Shown one piece after another: positions 35,618 through 47,862 of a stretch of 64,000 nucleotides of DNA (position 1 is the first letter of the stretch; each line of letters opens with the position of its first letter). The translations under genes were made by a program, and so were the position numbers. The notes under the pieces are model-generated. The model was not told the DNA's origin, searched no databases, and was given only the letters and a program-made list of their open reading frames with translations. The stretch lies in contig NZ_AFQU01000001.1 of NCBI RefSeq assembly GCF_000220065.1, positions 806,001 through 870,000 on the forward strand, in the 5' to 3' direction. The stretch comes from Streptococcus sp. oral taxon 056 str. F0418 (lineage in GTDB: Bacteria; Bacillota; Bacilli; Lactobacillales; Streptococcaceae).

Positions 35618-36548
35618 ATGGAATGGTCATATTTTATCCAAAAACTGCTAGGCATCAAAGACTCTAAGATCATGATTATGGACGTCATCAATATGGATCC
35701 CCATAAGAAAATCTTCACTAAACTGGATTATTCAGTTCCATCTGGTCCTGTTTGCGGAAATCAAATGAAGAGATATGATTTTCAAAAACCGTCTAAAACT
35801 CCTTACCTTGAAACATCTAGCATGCCTACCAGAATTCTCCTTAAAAAGCGTCGTTTAATTTAAGTGCTATCTGCCGTCATTACTCAAAAATGGCAGTTAC
35901 TGAGACTTCTCCGGTACATAAAAATTATCAAATCCTTCATATTATCAACCAAAAGATTATTCAAAAACTAGTTGAAAAAATTTCTATGACCGATATTGCT
36001 CATCAACTGTTGTTTTCTACTTCAATCGTCATTCGAAAGCGCAATGGCGTTCATTTTAAGCATGACTTTCTCCGTCTTTCTGAGATTATGTCTTAGGAAG
36101 AGTACGACTTTACTAAGGGAAAAATGAGTTTTATTAAGGCCCTCAATATCATGACTATCCTTAAAGGCAGAAGACAAGTGATTATTCGAAATCATTTTCT
36201 TCGATATAAGAGAGCTCTGCCAGATGTCGGGTGAAAGTCATTACAATGGACCTTATCTAGCCCTTACTAAGACTTGGCAAAGCAGCTTTTCCAGAATGTA
36301 AAAATTGCACTTGATCACATTCATATTGTCCAACGTCTTAGCCGTGCGATGAGTTGTGTTTGGGTACAAATAATAAATCAATTTAACCGAAATTCTCATG
36401 AATAAAGGGCCACCATGCACTACTCTCAACAGGATAGCCGAAAATTAAGCGATAAACGCTTTTATCGTCCTACTTTCCGCATACACTTGACCAATAGAGA
36501 AATCTTAGACAAACTCTTGATTTATCCAAAAGACTTAAAAGATCACTA
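35618..36548 (+). pseudogene. ISL3/IS1167-family transposase, N-terminal remnant
   Basis: From ATG 35618 (MEWSYFIQKLLGIKDSKIMI) through the zinc-ribbon SGPVCGNQMKRYDF and QKPSKTPYLETSSMPTRILL, then NQKIIQKLVEKISMTDIAHQ and, after several frame breaks, FRIHLTNREILDKLLIYPKD and LKDH. Homology stops abruptly at CACTA (36544-36548). The remaining C-terminal part is found on the opposite strand at 16245-16543. Confidence 0.88.
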
Positions 36549-37305
36549 AAAGATAACAAAAAATCGCTTGAAATTGTCATACCAATCCCAACAACCAACA
36601 TACTTCCCCACTTCTTAATCAAGTCAATAGGTAAATAATATAAAGAGAATAGGCAAATACTTTCTTGTGCTCCCCCTTTTGGAATCAACCACATTTGGCG
36701 TCTATCGTTGAGATTTTCTTTTCCTTATCCTCAATTTCTTTTGCAAGCTTTAAGAACTTTTTCCCATGTTTTCTCTAATCTAAATCAATCTCAACTTTCA
36801 ATTGATCACTCATAAATTTTGCTTGTTGCTCAACGATTTCCTTACGATACTTGTGGCTATTAGCTACCACTTTGTTATGGGCACCATCCACAAATAGTTC
36901 TGAAAGATCAATTAAATCAGCACATAAAGCTTGATGGAGTACTTGTGAAAATATCCCAGTAATCAGTTCTCTATCTTGAAAGCGACGACTGTAATTCTTT
37001 CCATATGTGGTAAAATGAGGCACCTTGTCATCCAAGCTTAGTCCAAGAAACCAACGATAGGCTACATTGACTTCAATGTCTTTAATGGTTTGGCGCATAG
37101 AGCGAATACCATAAAAACATTGAATCAAAGGGATTTTAACTAACATGACCGGATCTAGACTAGGACGGCCCTGATCGGGGCTATAAGTTTCTTCAACTAA
37201 GTCATAGATAAAATCAGAATCAATCTTCGAATCTACATAATCTTTTGGGACCAATTTATCTAGCGTGTAAAAGCCATATTGGCGACGAGTGGCGCTTATA
37301 ATCAA
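36549..37305 (-). pseudogene. IS1182-family transposase remnant
   Basis: The first 176 codons are open (MIISATRRQYGFYTLDKLVP, RPSLDPVMLVKIPLIQCFYG, VPHFTTYGKNYSRRF), then DREKHGKKFLKLAKEIEDKE and FQKGEHKKVFAYS follow in shifting frames and the sequence ends near 36549. The DDE-type catalytic C-terminus is missing. Upstream, 37375-37410 holds an IS-end-like CCTTA...TAAGG inverted sequence. Confidence 0.82.
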
Positions 37306-37423
37306 TTTTTTCTTTGTAAAGGCTAAGGAACAACCCTCAACTCTTCTTAACTCTATTATATGATTTTACATCAAGAAAAGCCCTTAAAATCTTGTTTTCT
37401 AAGGACTTTATCTTCAATCTGAT

Positions 37424-37453
37424 AACGCAAATAAAATATTTGCGTTGTTTTTT
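37424..37453 (+). terminator. Perfect hairpin with T6
   Basis: AACGCAAATA-aaa-TATTTGCGTT then GTTTTTT. Lies between the IS remnants and sufB; acts on the + strand. The remaining bases 37307-37600 contain no gene. Confidence 0.65.
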
Positions 37454-37602
37454 AGTAACAGCAATTATTTAACCTTTAAGATAAATAGTTAGAACACACT
37501 GTCTTCTTTGTTTTAAAAAAATTAAATGAACAAAGAAAGGTCTATTTAATATTTCTTCCTTTTATCACTCTCGTCTTACTAGTAAAAGAAACCTTAAGCT
37601 TA

Positions 37603-39015
37603 TTAGCCAACTGATCCTTCCATTTCATAGCTGATCAAGCGATTTAGTTCGACTGCGTATTCCATAGGCAACTCTTTTGTGAAAGGTTCGACAAAGCCCA
37701 TAACAATCATTTCAGTCGCTTCAGACTCTGACAGTCCCCTACTCATAAGATAGTAAAGTTGCTCCTCAGAAATTTTAGAAACCTTTGCTTCATGCTCTAA
37801 GGCCACTTGAGAATTATGAATCTCATTAAATGGGATTGTATCAGAGCTAGAAAGATCGTCCATGATAATTGTATCACATTCGATATGGCTGACAGATTTT
37901 TTGGAATTTTTAGCAAAAGTTACCTGTCCCCGATAGTCTACTTTTCCTCCGCCTTTAGCAATTGATTTGGAAACAATCGAAGAACTTGTGTGAGGTGCAT
38001 TATGAATCATCTTAGCACCAGTATCTTGATGTTGTCCTGCATTCGCAAAAGCAATAGACAGCATTGTTCCTCGCGCACCTTCACCATCTAAGTAAACAGA
38101 AGGATATTTCATCGTAGTTTTGGCACCAAGATTGCCGTCAATCCATTCAACTGTCGCATCTTTTTGCGCCTTAGCACGCTTGGTTACCAGATTATAGACA
38201 TTATCCGACCAGTTTTGAATAGTGGTATAGCGCATATAAGCACCATCAAGGGCAAAGATTTCAACAATCGCAGCATGTAGACTATTGCTAGAGTATGTCG
38301 GAGCTGTACATCCTTCCACATAATGGACACTAGCACCCTCATCCACAATAATCAAAGTTCGCTCAAACTGACCTGTATTTTCATTGTTAATTCGGAAATA
38401 GGTCTGCAAAGGAATATCGACTTTCACACCTTTTGGTACATAAATAAATGTACCACCTGACCAAACCGCAGAGTTCAGTGCAGCTAATTTATTGTCCGTA
38501 GGAGGAACCAACTTTGCAAAATATTGTTTAAAAAGCTCGGGATATTCTTTAAGGGCTGAGTCTGTATCCGTAAAGATAATTCCTAACTTTTCGAATTCAT
38601 CCTTCATATTATGATAGACTACTTCTGACTCATACTGAGCAGAAGCTCCGGCCAAATAGGCACGCTCTGCTTCCGGAATCCCAATCTTTTCAAAGGTTTC
38701 CTTGATTTTTTCAGGAACATCATCCCATGAACGAGCCGGTTTATCTGACGGTTTTTGATAGTAAATAATATCATCAAAATTAATATCAGACAAGTCAGCT
38801 CCCCATGTCTGCATCGGCATCTTTTTGAATGTTTCATAGGATTTCAAACGAAACTCCAACATCCACTCTGGTTCGTTTTTAGCAGCAGACAACTCACGAA
38901 TAACTGCTTCATTCAAACCTTTTCCTGTCGATAGAATTGGATCCACATCATCGTGAAAACCAAACTTATACTCACCTAGATCAATCGGTTTTGGTTCTAC
39001 TCTTTCTTCTGACAT
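37603..39015 (-). CDS. sufB: Fe-S cluster assembly scaffold SufB
   Basis: 470 residues from the second of two adjacent ATGs (39015), which has the better spacing to AAAGGG and matches the family N-terminus [20 protein letters not shown]. The right-handed beta-helix core with [16 protein letters not shown] and the C-terminal [17 protein letters not shown] are typical; Cys in [18 protein letters not shown] is a scaffold candidate. Forms SufBCD with the ATPase SufC and SufD. Last gene of sufCDSUB. Confidence 0.97.
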   Translation of the reverse strand: MSEERVEPKPIDLGEYKFGFHDDVDPILSTGKGLNEAVIRELSAAKNEPEWMLEFRLKSYETFKKMPMQTWGADLSDINFDDIIYYQKPSDKPARSWDDVPEKIKETFEKIGIPEAERAYLAGASAQYESEVVYHNMKDEFEKLGIIFTDTDSALKEYPELFKQYFAKLVPPTDNKLAALNSAVWSGGTFIYVPKGVKVDIPLQTYFRINNENTGQFERTLIIVDEGASVHYVEGCTAPTYSSNSLHAAIVEIFALDGAYMRYTTIQNWSDNVYNLVTKRAKAQKDATVEWIDGNLGAKTTMKYPSVYLDGEGARGTMLSIAFANAGQHQDTGAKMIHNAPHTSSSIVSKSIAKGGGKVDYRGQVTFAKNSKKSVSHIECDTIIMDDLSSSDTIPFNEIHNSQVALEHEAKVSKISEEQLYYLMSRGLSESEATEMIVMGFVEPFTKELPMEYAVELNRLISYEMEGSVG

Positions 39016-39031
39016 CATTTCCCTTTCATTC

Positions 39032-40700
<1,669 letters not shown>

Positions 40701-40729
40701 CTAACTTTTACGGGACAAGGCCCAGCTTT

Positions 40730-41992
40730 TTATCTCTTTGCGAGAATAATATCGATGTTTTCAATCATTTCATCACGGACTTCTTTAACAGGTATTTCTA
40801 CAATCACTGAGCCTAAGAAGCCGCGCACGACCAAACGCTCTGCCGTTGCCTTATCAAGACCTCGGCTCATGAGGTAATACATATCCTCTGGATCCACCTG
40901 GCCGATAGAAGCAGCGTGACCAGCTGTCACATCGTTCTCATCAATCAAGAGAATTGGATTTGCATCTGAGCGCGCTTGGTCAGACAGCATGAGAACCCGG
41001 CTTTCCTGCTGGGCATCTGCTCCCTTAGCGCCTTTGATAATATGGCCAATACCGTTGAAGGTCAAAGTCCCTTTTTCCAGGATAACCCCGTGTTGAAGAA
41101 TATTTCCAATAGAATTGCAGCCATAGTTAGTCACTCGGGTGTCAATCCCCTGAACTTGCTTACCGCTTGAGAGAGCCACCACCTTCATATCCGCATGGCT
41201 ACCCTTGCCATAGAGGTCACTATCAAAGTCCGCTACGACATTACCTTCGTTCATAACGCCGATAGCCCAGTCAATCATGGTATCATTGTCCAGCTTACCG
41301 CGACGGCTGATATAAGCTGTGACGTTTTCGCCCAAGCGATCAATAGCTGCAAACTTAATCTGAGCACCAGCCTGAGCAATAACTTCAACAGTGATATTAG
41401 CTGTTGCAGGAACGGATCCTTCACCATAAGTTTCCAAGCGTTCCAAGTAGCTAACCTTAGAATGCTTGCCTGCGATAATCAAAATATGCTTGTTAAAAGG
41501 AACATCGCTTTCACTATCCTGATAAAAAATTCCTTCAATTGGCTGATCAATTTCAACATTGTCTGGCACATAAAGAACCGCACCGCTGTTGAAATAGGCA
41601 GTGTGGTAAGCTGCTAATTTGTCATCGTCATACTTGACCGCAGACATAAAATGCTTCTCCACCAACTCTGGGATCTCTTCTAAAGCAGAGTGAAAATCTG
41701 TGAAGACCACTCCTTGTGCTGCAAGGTCAGCTGGAAGCTGCTCTAGAACTGTCTGAGTACCCATTTGGATAAACTTAATGTTATCTCCAAGAGCAGTGAA
41801 ATCTGGTACACTTGTCAGTGGATCACTCTCTGAAATCCGTCCGTCTCCCAGATTCCAGCGGTGAAATTTAACCCGCTCAATAACTGGCAAATCTAGCTGA
41901 TCAATCTTGTCAAAAGCCTTTTGACGAAGATCAGCCAACCATTCTGGTTCTGCGTGTAATTGTGAAAAATCTTGAATTAATTCTTTTGTCAT
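40730..41992 (-). CDS. sufD: Fe-S cluster assembly protein SufD
   Basis: 420-residue beta-helix partner of SufB. Family features: AYFNSGAVLYVPDNVEIDQP in the first half and [20 protein letters not shown] at the C-terminus; the second gene of the operon, 41 bases after sufC. Confidence 0.96.
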   Translation of the reverse strand: MTKELIQDFSQLHAEPEWLADLRQKAFDKIDQLDLPVIERVKFHRWNLGDGRISESDPLTSVPDFTALGDNIKFIQMGTQTVLEQLPADLAAQGVVFTDFHSALEEIPELVEKHFMSAVKYDDDKLAAYHTAYFNSGAVLYVPDNVEIDQPIEGIFYQDSESDVPFNKHILIIAGKHSKVSYLERLETYGEGSVPATANITVEVIAQAGAQIKFAAIDRLGENVTAYISRRGKLDNDTMIDWAIGVMNEGNVVADFDSDLYGKGSHADMKVVALSSGKQVQGIDTRVTNYGCNSIGNILQHGVILEKGTLTFNGIGHIIKGAKGADAQQESRVLMLSDQARSDANPILLIDENDVTAGHAASIGQVDPEDMYYLMSRGLDKATAERLVVRGFLGSVIVEIPVKEVRDEMIENIDIILAKR

Positions 41993-42033
41993 ATCATTCT
42001 CCTATCTTTTAGTAAAGTCAAAAGAATGCTTGA

Positions 42034-42804
42034 CTAGACTTCTTCAGTGTAGTTGAAGCCTAATTCCTCAGCCAACTTGGCATATCCTTCCTTCTCCAAG
42101 CGGACTGCTAATTCTGGCCCACCAGAGAGAACTACCTTGCCTTCCATCATCACGTGAACCTTATCTGGTGTGATGTAATTAAGCAGACGTTGGTAGTGAG
42201 TAATAATCATAGCGCCAAATCCTTCACCACGCATAGCATTAACACCTTTAGACACAACCTTGAGGGCGTCAATATCAAGACCAGAGTCAATCTCATCTAA
42301 AAGTGCAAAAGTAGGCTCGAGCATAAGTAGCTGCAAGATCTCATTGCGTTTCTTTTCACCACCTGAGAAACCTTCATTGAGGTAGCGTTCAGCCATTTCT
42401 TCTTTCATGTTAAGCAACTCCATCTTTTCATCTAGCTTCATGATAAAGTCACGGACGGAGATTTTTTCCTCATCTTCTTTACCAGCATTCATAGCTGCAC
42501 GTAAAAACTCAGCATTTGTAATACCAGGAATTTCACTAGGATACTGCATAGCAAGAAAAAGTCCCATACGAGCACGCTCATCTACTTCTAATTCTAAAAT
42601 GTTCACACCATCAAAGAGGATTTCTCCTTGAGTGACTTCATAATTTGGATTTCCCATGATAGCGGCAGAAAGAGTGGATTTACCAGTACCATTTGGTCCC
42701 ATGATGGCTGCAACCTCTCCTGTTCTTAGGGTAAGGTTAACCCCCTTGAGAATTTCTTTTCCTTCAATTGCGACATGAAGGTCTTTGATTTCTAATACAG
42801 ACAT
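42034..42804 (-). CDS. sufC: Fe-S cluster assembly ATPase SufC
   Basis: ABC-type soluble ATPase, 256 residues: Walker A IMGPNGTGKSTLS, signature EGFSGGEKKRNEI, Walker B FALLDEIDSGLDID and H-loop MIITHYQRLL. It powers SufBCD. First gene of the operon; the promoter is the extended -10 at 42842-42847. Confidence 0.97.
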   Translation of the reverse strand: MSVLEIKDLHVAIEGKEILKGVNLTLRTGEVAAIMGPNGTGKSTLSAAIMGNPNYEVTQGEILFDGVNILELEVDERARMGLFLAMQYPSEIPGITNAEFLRAAMNAGKEDEEKISVRDFIMKLDEKMELLNMKEEMAERYLNEGFSGGEKKRNEILQLLMLEPTFALLDEIDSGLDIDALKVVSKGVNAMRGEGFGAMIITHYQRLLNYITPDKVHVMMEGKVVLSGGPELAVRLEKEGYAKLAEELGFNYTEEV

Positions 42805-42841
42805 GCTTTTTTCCTTTCTTTGATTGATTTTTGCTCTCTCT

Positions 42842-42869
42842 AGTATAGCAAAAAAAAGCCAAAATGGCT
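42842..42869 (-). promoter_or_regulatory. suf operon promoter fused to the upstream terminator
   Basis: Extended -10 TGCTATACT (TATACT 42847-42842) lies immediately after the hairpin AGCCA-aaa-TGGCT plus T8 (42869-42850) that ends the wecA/tagO-like gene, leaving a poor -35. Confidence 0.6.
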
Positions 42870-42891
42870 TTTATTTTGATTAGAATTGTTC

Positions 42892-44052
42892 TTATTTATG
42901 TTTTTTATTTTTCCAACGCTGGCGCACTTCTTCACGATAAGATGAATTTCCGATAAAGCGAAGGAGATTCAGTAATGGTGTACGATTAGGGCCTAAAACT
43001 TCGATAAGCTCCGCTAATAACTCTACACCAAAAAGCAATCCTATTACTAACAGTACTCCACCCACTCTACTCGAAATATTAAGCAAAAGTGAAATTGTCG
43101 CAAAAATAAGCGAAATGCCATAAATCACAAGAACCGTTCCTCTATGGGTCAACCCTAAAGAAAGCAAACGGTGATGCAAATGCCCTCGATCTGGCTGATA
43201 GATTTTTTTCCCGGACAGCTTACGACGAACAATCGCAAGAAAGGTATCAGCAATTGGCACCCCAAGAATAATCATAGGGGTTACAACTGCAACTGCTGTC
43301 GCATTTTTCAAGCCTTGTAAAGATAATACTGAAATCATAAAACCAATAAAAAGCGCCCCCGTATCACCGCCATAAATAATAGCGGGATGATAATTGTAAG
43401 GGAAGAATCCTGCAATGGCAGCAACCAAAACAAAAATCGTCAAGGTCAAAAATAAATTATGATCAGGCAAGAAGAAATAAGAGACGATCCCCATTGTTAA
43501 CAGTGAAATAATCGATACACCACTCACTAAGCCATCTAATCCATCCATTAAATTCACTGCATTTGTAATAGAGACTATCCAAATAATCGTTAAGATAAAA
43601 GACAACCACGGCGGAAAGAAAAGATGAGGCCCACCAAACGGGAATTTAAAATCACTCAGGTGAAAATCTGTCAAGAACCAAATCAGGCTTGCAGCAATAA
43701 TCATTCCTATCAATTTAGGGAGAGGAGCTAACTCTTTCACATCATCAATTAATCCCGTTAATGCGATTGCACCCCCACCAACCACGACTGGCCATACATA
43801 TTCAAAATAAGTCTTGCCATGTAAAGAAACCTGGACAATCATGGGCATAAATATCAAAGTCGCAATCGAAAAAGCACTAACGACTGCCAAACCACCTGCA
43901 CTAGGCATGGGCTTTTTATTGATACGGCGGGCGTTGGGATAATCTACTGCATCAATTTTAAAAGCTAAAAGACGGACTAATGGTGTCAAAAATATACCAA
44001 TAAAAAAGGTAGCAAGTAAAACGATAATAAATTTTAAAGGGAATGTAACCAT
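42892..44052 (-). CDS. UDP-GlcNAc: undecaprenyl-phosphate GlcNAc-1-P transferase (WecA/TagO/MraY family)
   Basis: 386-residue polytopic PNPT-family enzyme. Catalytic loops are visible: ALTGLIDDVKEL (DDxxD-like), NAVNLMDGLDGLVSG (NxxxNxxDGxDGL), and DRGHLHHRLLSLG near the C-terminus, the WecA/TagO carbohydrate-recognition loop. Initiates a polyprenol-linked glycopolymer. ATG 44052 is set at MVTFPLKF, overlapping the mecA TGA region; mecA-tagO coupling is conserved. Confidence 0.9.
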   Translation of the reverse strand: MVTFPLKFIIVLLATFFIGIFLTPLVRLLAFKIDAVDYPNARRINKKPMPSAGGLAVVSAFSIATLIFMPMIVQVSLHGKTYFEYVWPVVVGGGAIALTGLIDDVKELAPLPKLIGMIIAASLIWFLTDFHLSDFKFPFGGPHLFFPPWLSFILTIIWIVSITNAVNLMDGLDGLVSGVSIISLLTMGIVSYFFLPDHNLFLTLTIFVLVAAIAGFFPYNYHPAIIYGGDTGALFIGFMISVLSLQGLKNATAVAVVTPMIILGVPIADTFLAIVRRKLSGKKIYQPDRGHLHHRLLSLGLTHRGTVLVIYGISLIFATISLLLNISSRVGGVLLVIGLLFGVELLAELIEVLGPNRTPLLNLLRFIGNSSYREEVRQRWKNKKHK

Positions 44053-44053
44053 A

Positions 44054-44782
44054 TCAGCATTGTACCTTTTGGAGATGTTTGACTGCATCTGTTATAATCA
44101 ACAAATGCCCATGTTCTTGAAGCAACGCTCGTGTAGTATCTGTGTCTTCTGCATGCTCGCGCATTGCTGCTAACAACCAAGCAGGATAAAGTGTCGGTTT
44201 ATTTTCTATATCCACCAGGATTGTCAAGTAATAATGATTCTCCATTTTATATAATTCAGAAGTATCCGCTGGGTAGTCAATTGTTTTTGTAAAAGCTATA
44301 ACATGTTTTAAGTCAGCGAAGCGCAAAATATAGTAGATGTACCGTTCTATTTCCCCTTCTTCCTCAGTAGCGTCCATCTCGTTTGCTTCTGTTTTTTCTA
44401 GCAACTTAACAGCTTCTATGTCTTCCTGACTCTTTTCAAAAATATTTTTTTCTAAAGTCTTCAAAAATTCGTCCGGAGACATCTGAGACAGTTCCTCCAT
44501 ATCCGGCAAGTCAGCCAAATCTTCAAAGTTCAGATTTTTATCCACTTTTGACTTCGTTACAAAAACATCCAACTTATCTGGCTTTGGTGTCACTCGAAAA
44601 CTCAACATGCCACTGTCTAAAAAGCTCTCTGGCATCTCTAACTCATCTAAAATCGTATAAAAAAATTCTTCTGTTTTTTCCTGAGGCACCAGAAAATCTG
44701 CCATTTCCATCCCATGCTCTTCTAAATCTTCTAACTGAATCGTGATCTTAATCGTCGATTCACTTATTTGTTTCATTTCCAT
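44054..44782 (-). CDS. mecA: Adaptor protein MecA
   Basis: 242-residue adaptor that presents substrates (in pneumococcus ComX/ComW) to ClpC-ClpP. N-terminal substrate-binding part MEMKQISESTIKITIQLEDL, MSFRVTPKPDKL-type strand, an acidic variable middle, and the C-terminal domain YYILRFADLKHVIAF that binds ClpC. ATG 44782 follows CGAGGT; the GTG further upstream overlaps this site. Promoter TTGAAA-17-TATAAT at 44841-44813. Confidence 0.92.
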   Translation of the reverse strand: MEMKQISESTIKITIQLEDLEEHGMEMADFLVPQEKTEEFFYTILDELEMPESFLDSGMLSFRVTPKPDKLDVFVTKSKVDKNLNFEDLADLPDMEELSQMSPDEFLKTLEKNIFEKSQEDIEAVKLLEKTEANEMDATEEEGEIERYIYYILRFADLKHVIAFTKTIDYPADTSELYKMENHYYLTILVDIENKPTLYPAWLLAAMREHAEDTDTTRALLQEHGHLLIITDAVKHLQKVQC

Positions 44783-44812
44783 TGATATACCTCGCACATT
44801 ACTGGTCTTTCT

Positions 44813-44841
44813 ATTATACTAAAATCCAGGCTGTTTTTCAA
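44813..44841 (-). promoter_or_regulatory. mecA promoter
   Basis: TTGAAA (44841-44836), 17-bp spacer, TATAAT (44818-44813). Confidence 0.7.
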
Positions 44842-44869
44842 AAATAAAAGTTAAGTCCATAATGAATGA

Positions 44870-44899
44870 CAAAACAAAGAGAGTCGCATCCAACTCTCT
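44870..44899 (-). terminator. Terminator of uppP
   Basis: AGAGAGT...ACTCTCT stem then TTGTTTTG on the minus strand, a few bases past the uppP stop. Confidence 0.7.
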
Positions 44900-44905
44900 T
44901 CTCAA

Positions 44906-45751
44906 CTATGCAAATAGGGACTTGAAAATCCAATAGACCAATAGCAATGCACCAAGACCGATTCGGTATTTTCCAAAAATAGTGAAATCATGCTTTTTAA
45001 CGTAGTCAGTCAAGAAACGAATCACATACATGCTTACACCAAAGGCAACTACCATTGCTACCAATAGTAAAGCGAATTGCGCTAGATCAAGACTGTTACC
45101 TTTTAGGATAAATTTGAGTACCTTGATCCCACTAGCTCCAAACATAACTGGAATTCCCAGGAAAAAGGTAAATTCTGTTACAACGGAACGACTAGTGCCA
45201 TTTAAAAGGCCTCCGACAATTGTTGCTCCTGAGCGACTCGTTCCAGGAAAAAGAGAAAGCACTTGGAAAAAACCAATATACAAAGCCGTTTTATACGGTA
45301 ATTTTTCTAAATCAGTCACCACAGGCTTCACACCTTGATTGCGTCGCTCCAAAAGAATAAAAACAACACCATAAATAATAAGCATGACAGCCACTGATAC
45401 AAAATTATGAAAATGAGCTTCAAACCAATTATCTAAGGGGATACCAATGACAACGGCAGGTAGAGAGGCGATCACGACTTTTGCCCATAGTTGCCATGTT
45501 TTTTGAATTTGTCGAGGTGTTTTACCTGGTTTAAAAGGATTCAGCTTATCGAAATACAACACAACAACCGCCAAAATGGCACCTAATTGAATCACAACGT
45601 TAAACATTTCCATAAACGCATCATTTGGTTTTTGATAATGAATGAATTCCTGAACTAAAATCAAATGTCCCGTACTAGAAATGGGTAACCACTCTGTAAT
45701 CCCTTCAATAATTCCAAATACAATGGACTTTATCATCTCAATGAGAAACAT
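44906..45751 (-). CDS. uppP: Undecaprenyl-diphosphate phosphatase UppP (BacA)
   Basis: 281-residue membrane phosphatase recycling the lipid carrier for peptidoglycan and other glycans; loss sensitises cells to bacitracin. Motifs [18 protein letters not shown] near residue 16 and [16 protein letters not shown] near 170 are the two catalytic signatures. AGGAG precedes the ATG. Monocistronic with its own terminator. Confidence 0.97.
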   Translation of the reverse strand: MFLIEMIKSIVFGIIEGITEWLPISSTGHLILVQEFIHYQKPNDAFMEMFNVVIQLGAILAVVVLYFDKLNPFKPGKTPRQIQKTWQLWAKVVIASLPAVVIGIPLDNWFEAHFHNFVSVAVMLIIYGVVFILLERRNQGVKPVVTDLEKLPYKTALYIGFFQVLSLFPGTSRSGATIVGGLLNGTSRSVVTEFTFFLGIPVMFGASGIKVLKFILKGNSLDLAQFALLLVAMVVAFGVSMYVIRFLTDYVKKHDFTIFGKYRIGLGALLLVYWIFKSLFA

Positions 45752-45842
45752 ATTTGCTCCTAAACTTACTATATTACTTTTTTAAAAATTATAAAAAACA
45801 TCACAAAAAATTTCAATAAAAAACTGTGGAGGCAGGAAATTC

Positions 45843-47762
45843 TTAGAAGGAACCTCCCCCTCCTCCGCCTCCCCCTCCAGAGAAGCCACCGCCATCAAAT
45901 CCGCCAGAGCTACCGCCACTAGAAATCGAGAAATTGCTCGCTGTATCTGCAGTCTGCATATAGCCATTTAATAAGGTGACGCCACTTGCAAAGGAAAGAC
46001 TTTGATTGGTAAGAACGAAATCTTCGAGTCCTTGATTTTCCAGATGAATAGCGCGAATTTTCATCACAGCACTAACCCTCTTGGCATAACCAAACAATGT
46101 CGCATATACCAGAAGACGATTCCATAGGACAAGTCCCTCAACCTCTGTCTTGTCAAGCTTTGCAATATCACGCAACATATTCGCAAAACTTCGCCACGCA
46201 ACGATTTCATCCATAAAATCTTCGCTCAATAAGTCCTTACTACGCTTGGTCACCAAAGACCCCAATGGAATCCCAATCATAAAAGCTAGTAAAATCCACA
46301 AAAAATAATTCCAAAAGAACTCTCCAAAAAGAAGGCCAAAACCAATCATCGAAATAAACAGGAGCACAAAAGCTAATAAATAACTGATACATCCACGGTT
46401 CATCATTTTCTCTTCTTCTTTATTTAGACTTCTAAAATGCGGATGCAACTTCAGTTTTTCCTCTTCTTCTTTTACCTCACTAGCCAATTTATGCAAATCC
46501 TTTATAAAAAGATCTCGTTTTTGATTACCTTCTTTGCGAACCTTTGTTTCTTCGGCTTGCGTGTGAACTCCTTTTAATATCTTTTTATCAATCTGATATG
46601 TCGCAAACATGGTTGCAGGTTCAACCGAATCACTTTCACCAAACACCATCTCTACAAAAGTCAACTCAAAGTCTGCCATTCCTTCATAGTGCACAATTTC
46701 CAGCTGATGTGTTTTGCCACTTGATACATATCGTATATTACCTCTATCTATCAAATCAAGCAAGGTTGCCTGTACCAAGTTTGAAAAAGATAGACGCCCT
46801 TTTTTTCGTTGTACAGGTCCTACCGCCTCAACGTCTACATCATAGAGATTGAGGGCCACTACCATTGGCGGGAGTTCTTGCGGAATCTCATAAAGCCTAG
46901 CTTTATTTTCAAACTGCGCTTTTTGATATGTTTTCTTAAAGAAGCAAATCAAATAATAAATCGCTACAACAAATCCCACTAAAATTAGCACAGGCACCAG
47001 CGTATAAACAAGTAAATGATAGAGCTGTGTTTTTTCAATTATTTCTTTTTCTTGTTTCTCAAAAGTCGCTCGTCGATTCGTTACATTGCTATCATTGGCT
47101 AAGGTCTGGCTAAAAAGAGATCTGCTCCAAATACCATGTAACTCAAAGTGATGTCCTTTGCCAAGAGAGTCAAGCGCTACCTCAAACCCTTTTTTAGTTT
47201 GAAGTACACTTGGATCTTTTTTAAAAAAGCCAGTATGCGCAACCAAACGAGCACTTGGATCTGGCTGAGCTGTCACAATAAATGAAACACGATCCATCTC
47301 AACTTCCCAATCCGAAATCGGAATCCAGTTTAATTCAGCCACATCTGGATATAGAAAGAGAAGATTTTTTAATTTCCAGGTAATAGTGAGTTTAACACGA
47401 TCACCTTTGTTGCCCTTATTATAAATCTTGAGTTTCTTCCCATCTTCTATCGGAATATCCTCAACACTTTGAGGCTCCTTAGCAAGTCCATTTGTTTCGA
47501 TCTTTACATCCGGGTTTGATTCGATCTGAAAGCCTTTTGGGACCTTCCCGGCTTGGCCTAAGGTGATATATTGTCCATTGTAAGGATCATCATAAACAAA
47601 AGTCACTTCCTCTATAAATGTCGCCGTATTATCATGATGAAGCTCTAATTTCCCATCATATCGCTCAATTCGGCTATCAATCTCATCTGCCCAAGCATGA
47701 AAAGAAAAAAATAAACTCCCTAAAAATAAGAGCGACACCATCATAAATGTCCCTTTTTTCAC
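45843..47762 (-). CDS. DUF2207 membrane protein with glycine-rich tail
   Basis: 639 residues from GTG 47762, chosen because AGGAGG lies 7 bases before it. A signal peptide (FMMVSLLFLGSLFFSFHAWA) is followed by an extracellular DUF2207 beta domain (about 25-230). Then come a TM segment (VYTLVPVLILVGFVVAIYYL), a cytosolic region with two more TM segments near 440-480, and the characteristic Gly/Ser tail ending GGGGGGGGSF. Function unknown. Confidence 0.88.
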   Translation of the reverse strand: MKKGTFMMVSLLFLGSLFFSFHAWADEIDSRIERYDGKLELHHDNTATFIEEVTFVYDDPYNGQYITLGQAGKVPKGFQIESNPDVKIETNGLAKEPQSVEDIPIEDGKKLKIYNKGNKGDRVKLTITWKLKNLLFLYPDVAELNWIPISDWEVEMDRVSFIVTAQPDPSARLVAHTGFFKKDPSVLQTKKGFEVALDSLGKGHHFELHGIWSRSLFSQTLANDSNVTNRRATFEKQEKEIIEKTQLYHLLVYTLVPVLILVGFVVAIYYLICFFKKTYQKAQFENKARLYEIPQELPPMVVALNLYDVDVEAVGPVQRKKGRLSFSNLVQATLLDLIDRGNIRYVSSGKTHQLEIVHYEGMADFELTFVEMVFGESDSVEPATMFATYQIDKKILKGVHTQAEETKVRKEGNQKRDLFIKDLHKLASEVKEEEEKLKLHPHFRSLNKEEEKMMNRGCISYLLAFVLLFISMIGFGLLFGEFFWNYFLWILLAFMIGIPLGSLVTKRSKDLLSEDFMDEIVAWRSFANMLRDIAKLDKTEVEGLVLWNRLLVYATLFGYAKRVSAVMKIRAIHLENQGLEDFVLTNQSLSFASGVTLLNGYMQTADTASNFSISSGGSSGGFDGGGFSGGGGGGGGGSF

Positions 47763-47862
47763 CTTCACTCCTCCTCAATCACATTTGGTCTTGCATGCCA
47801 TTTGATTTTTACCAATTTTTCATTTTATTATATCATTTTTTTCAAGTAAAGGCTTTCTACGA

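Noticed and set aside
36470..36694. Minus-strand frame encoding a hydrophobic 74-residue product
   Set aside because: It is an out-of-frame reading of the decayed IS1182-family transposase (the other frame gives FQKGEHKKVFAYS).
45843..45910. Simple-sequence Gly tract at the end of the DUF2207 gene as a repeat or frameshift hotspot
   Set aside because: A Gly/Ser-rich C-terminus is normal for this family and the frame is intact to the stop.
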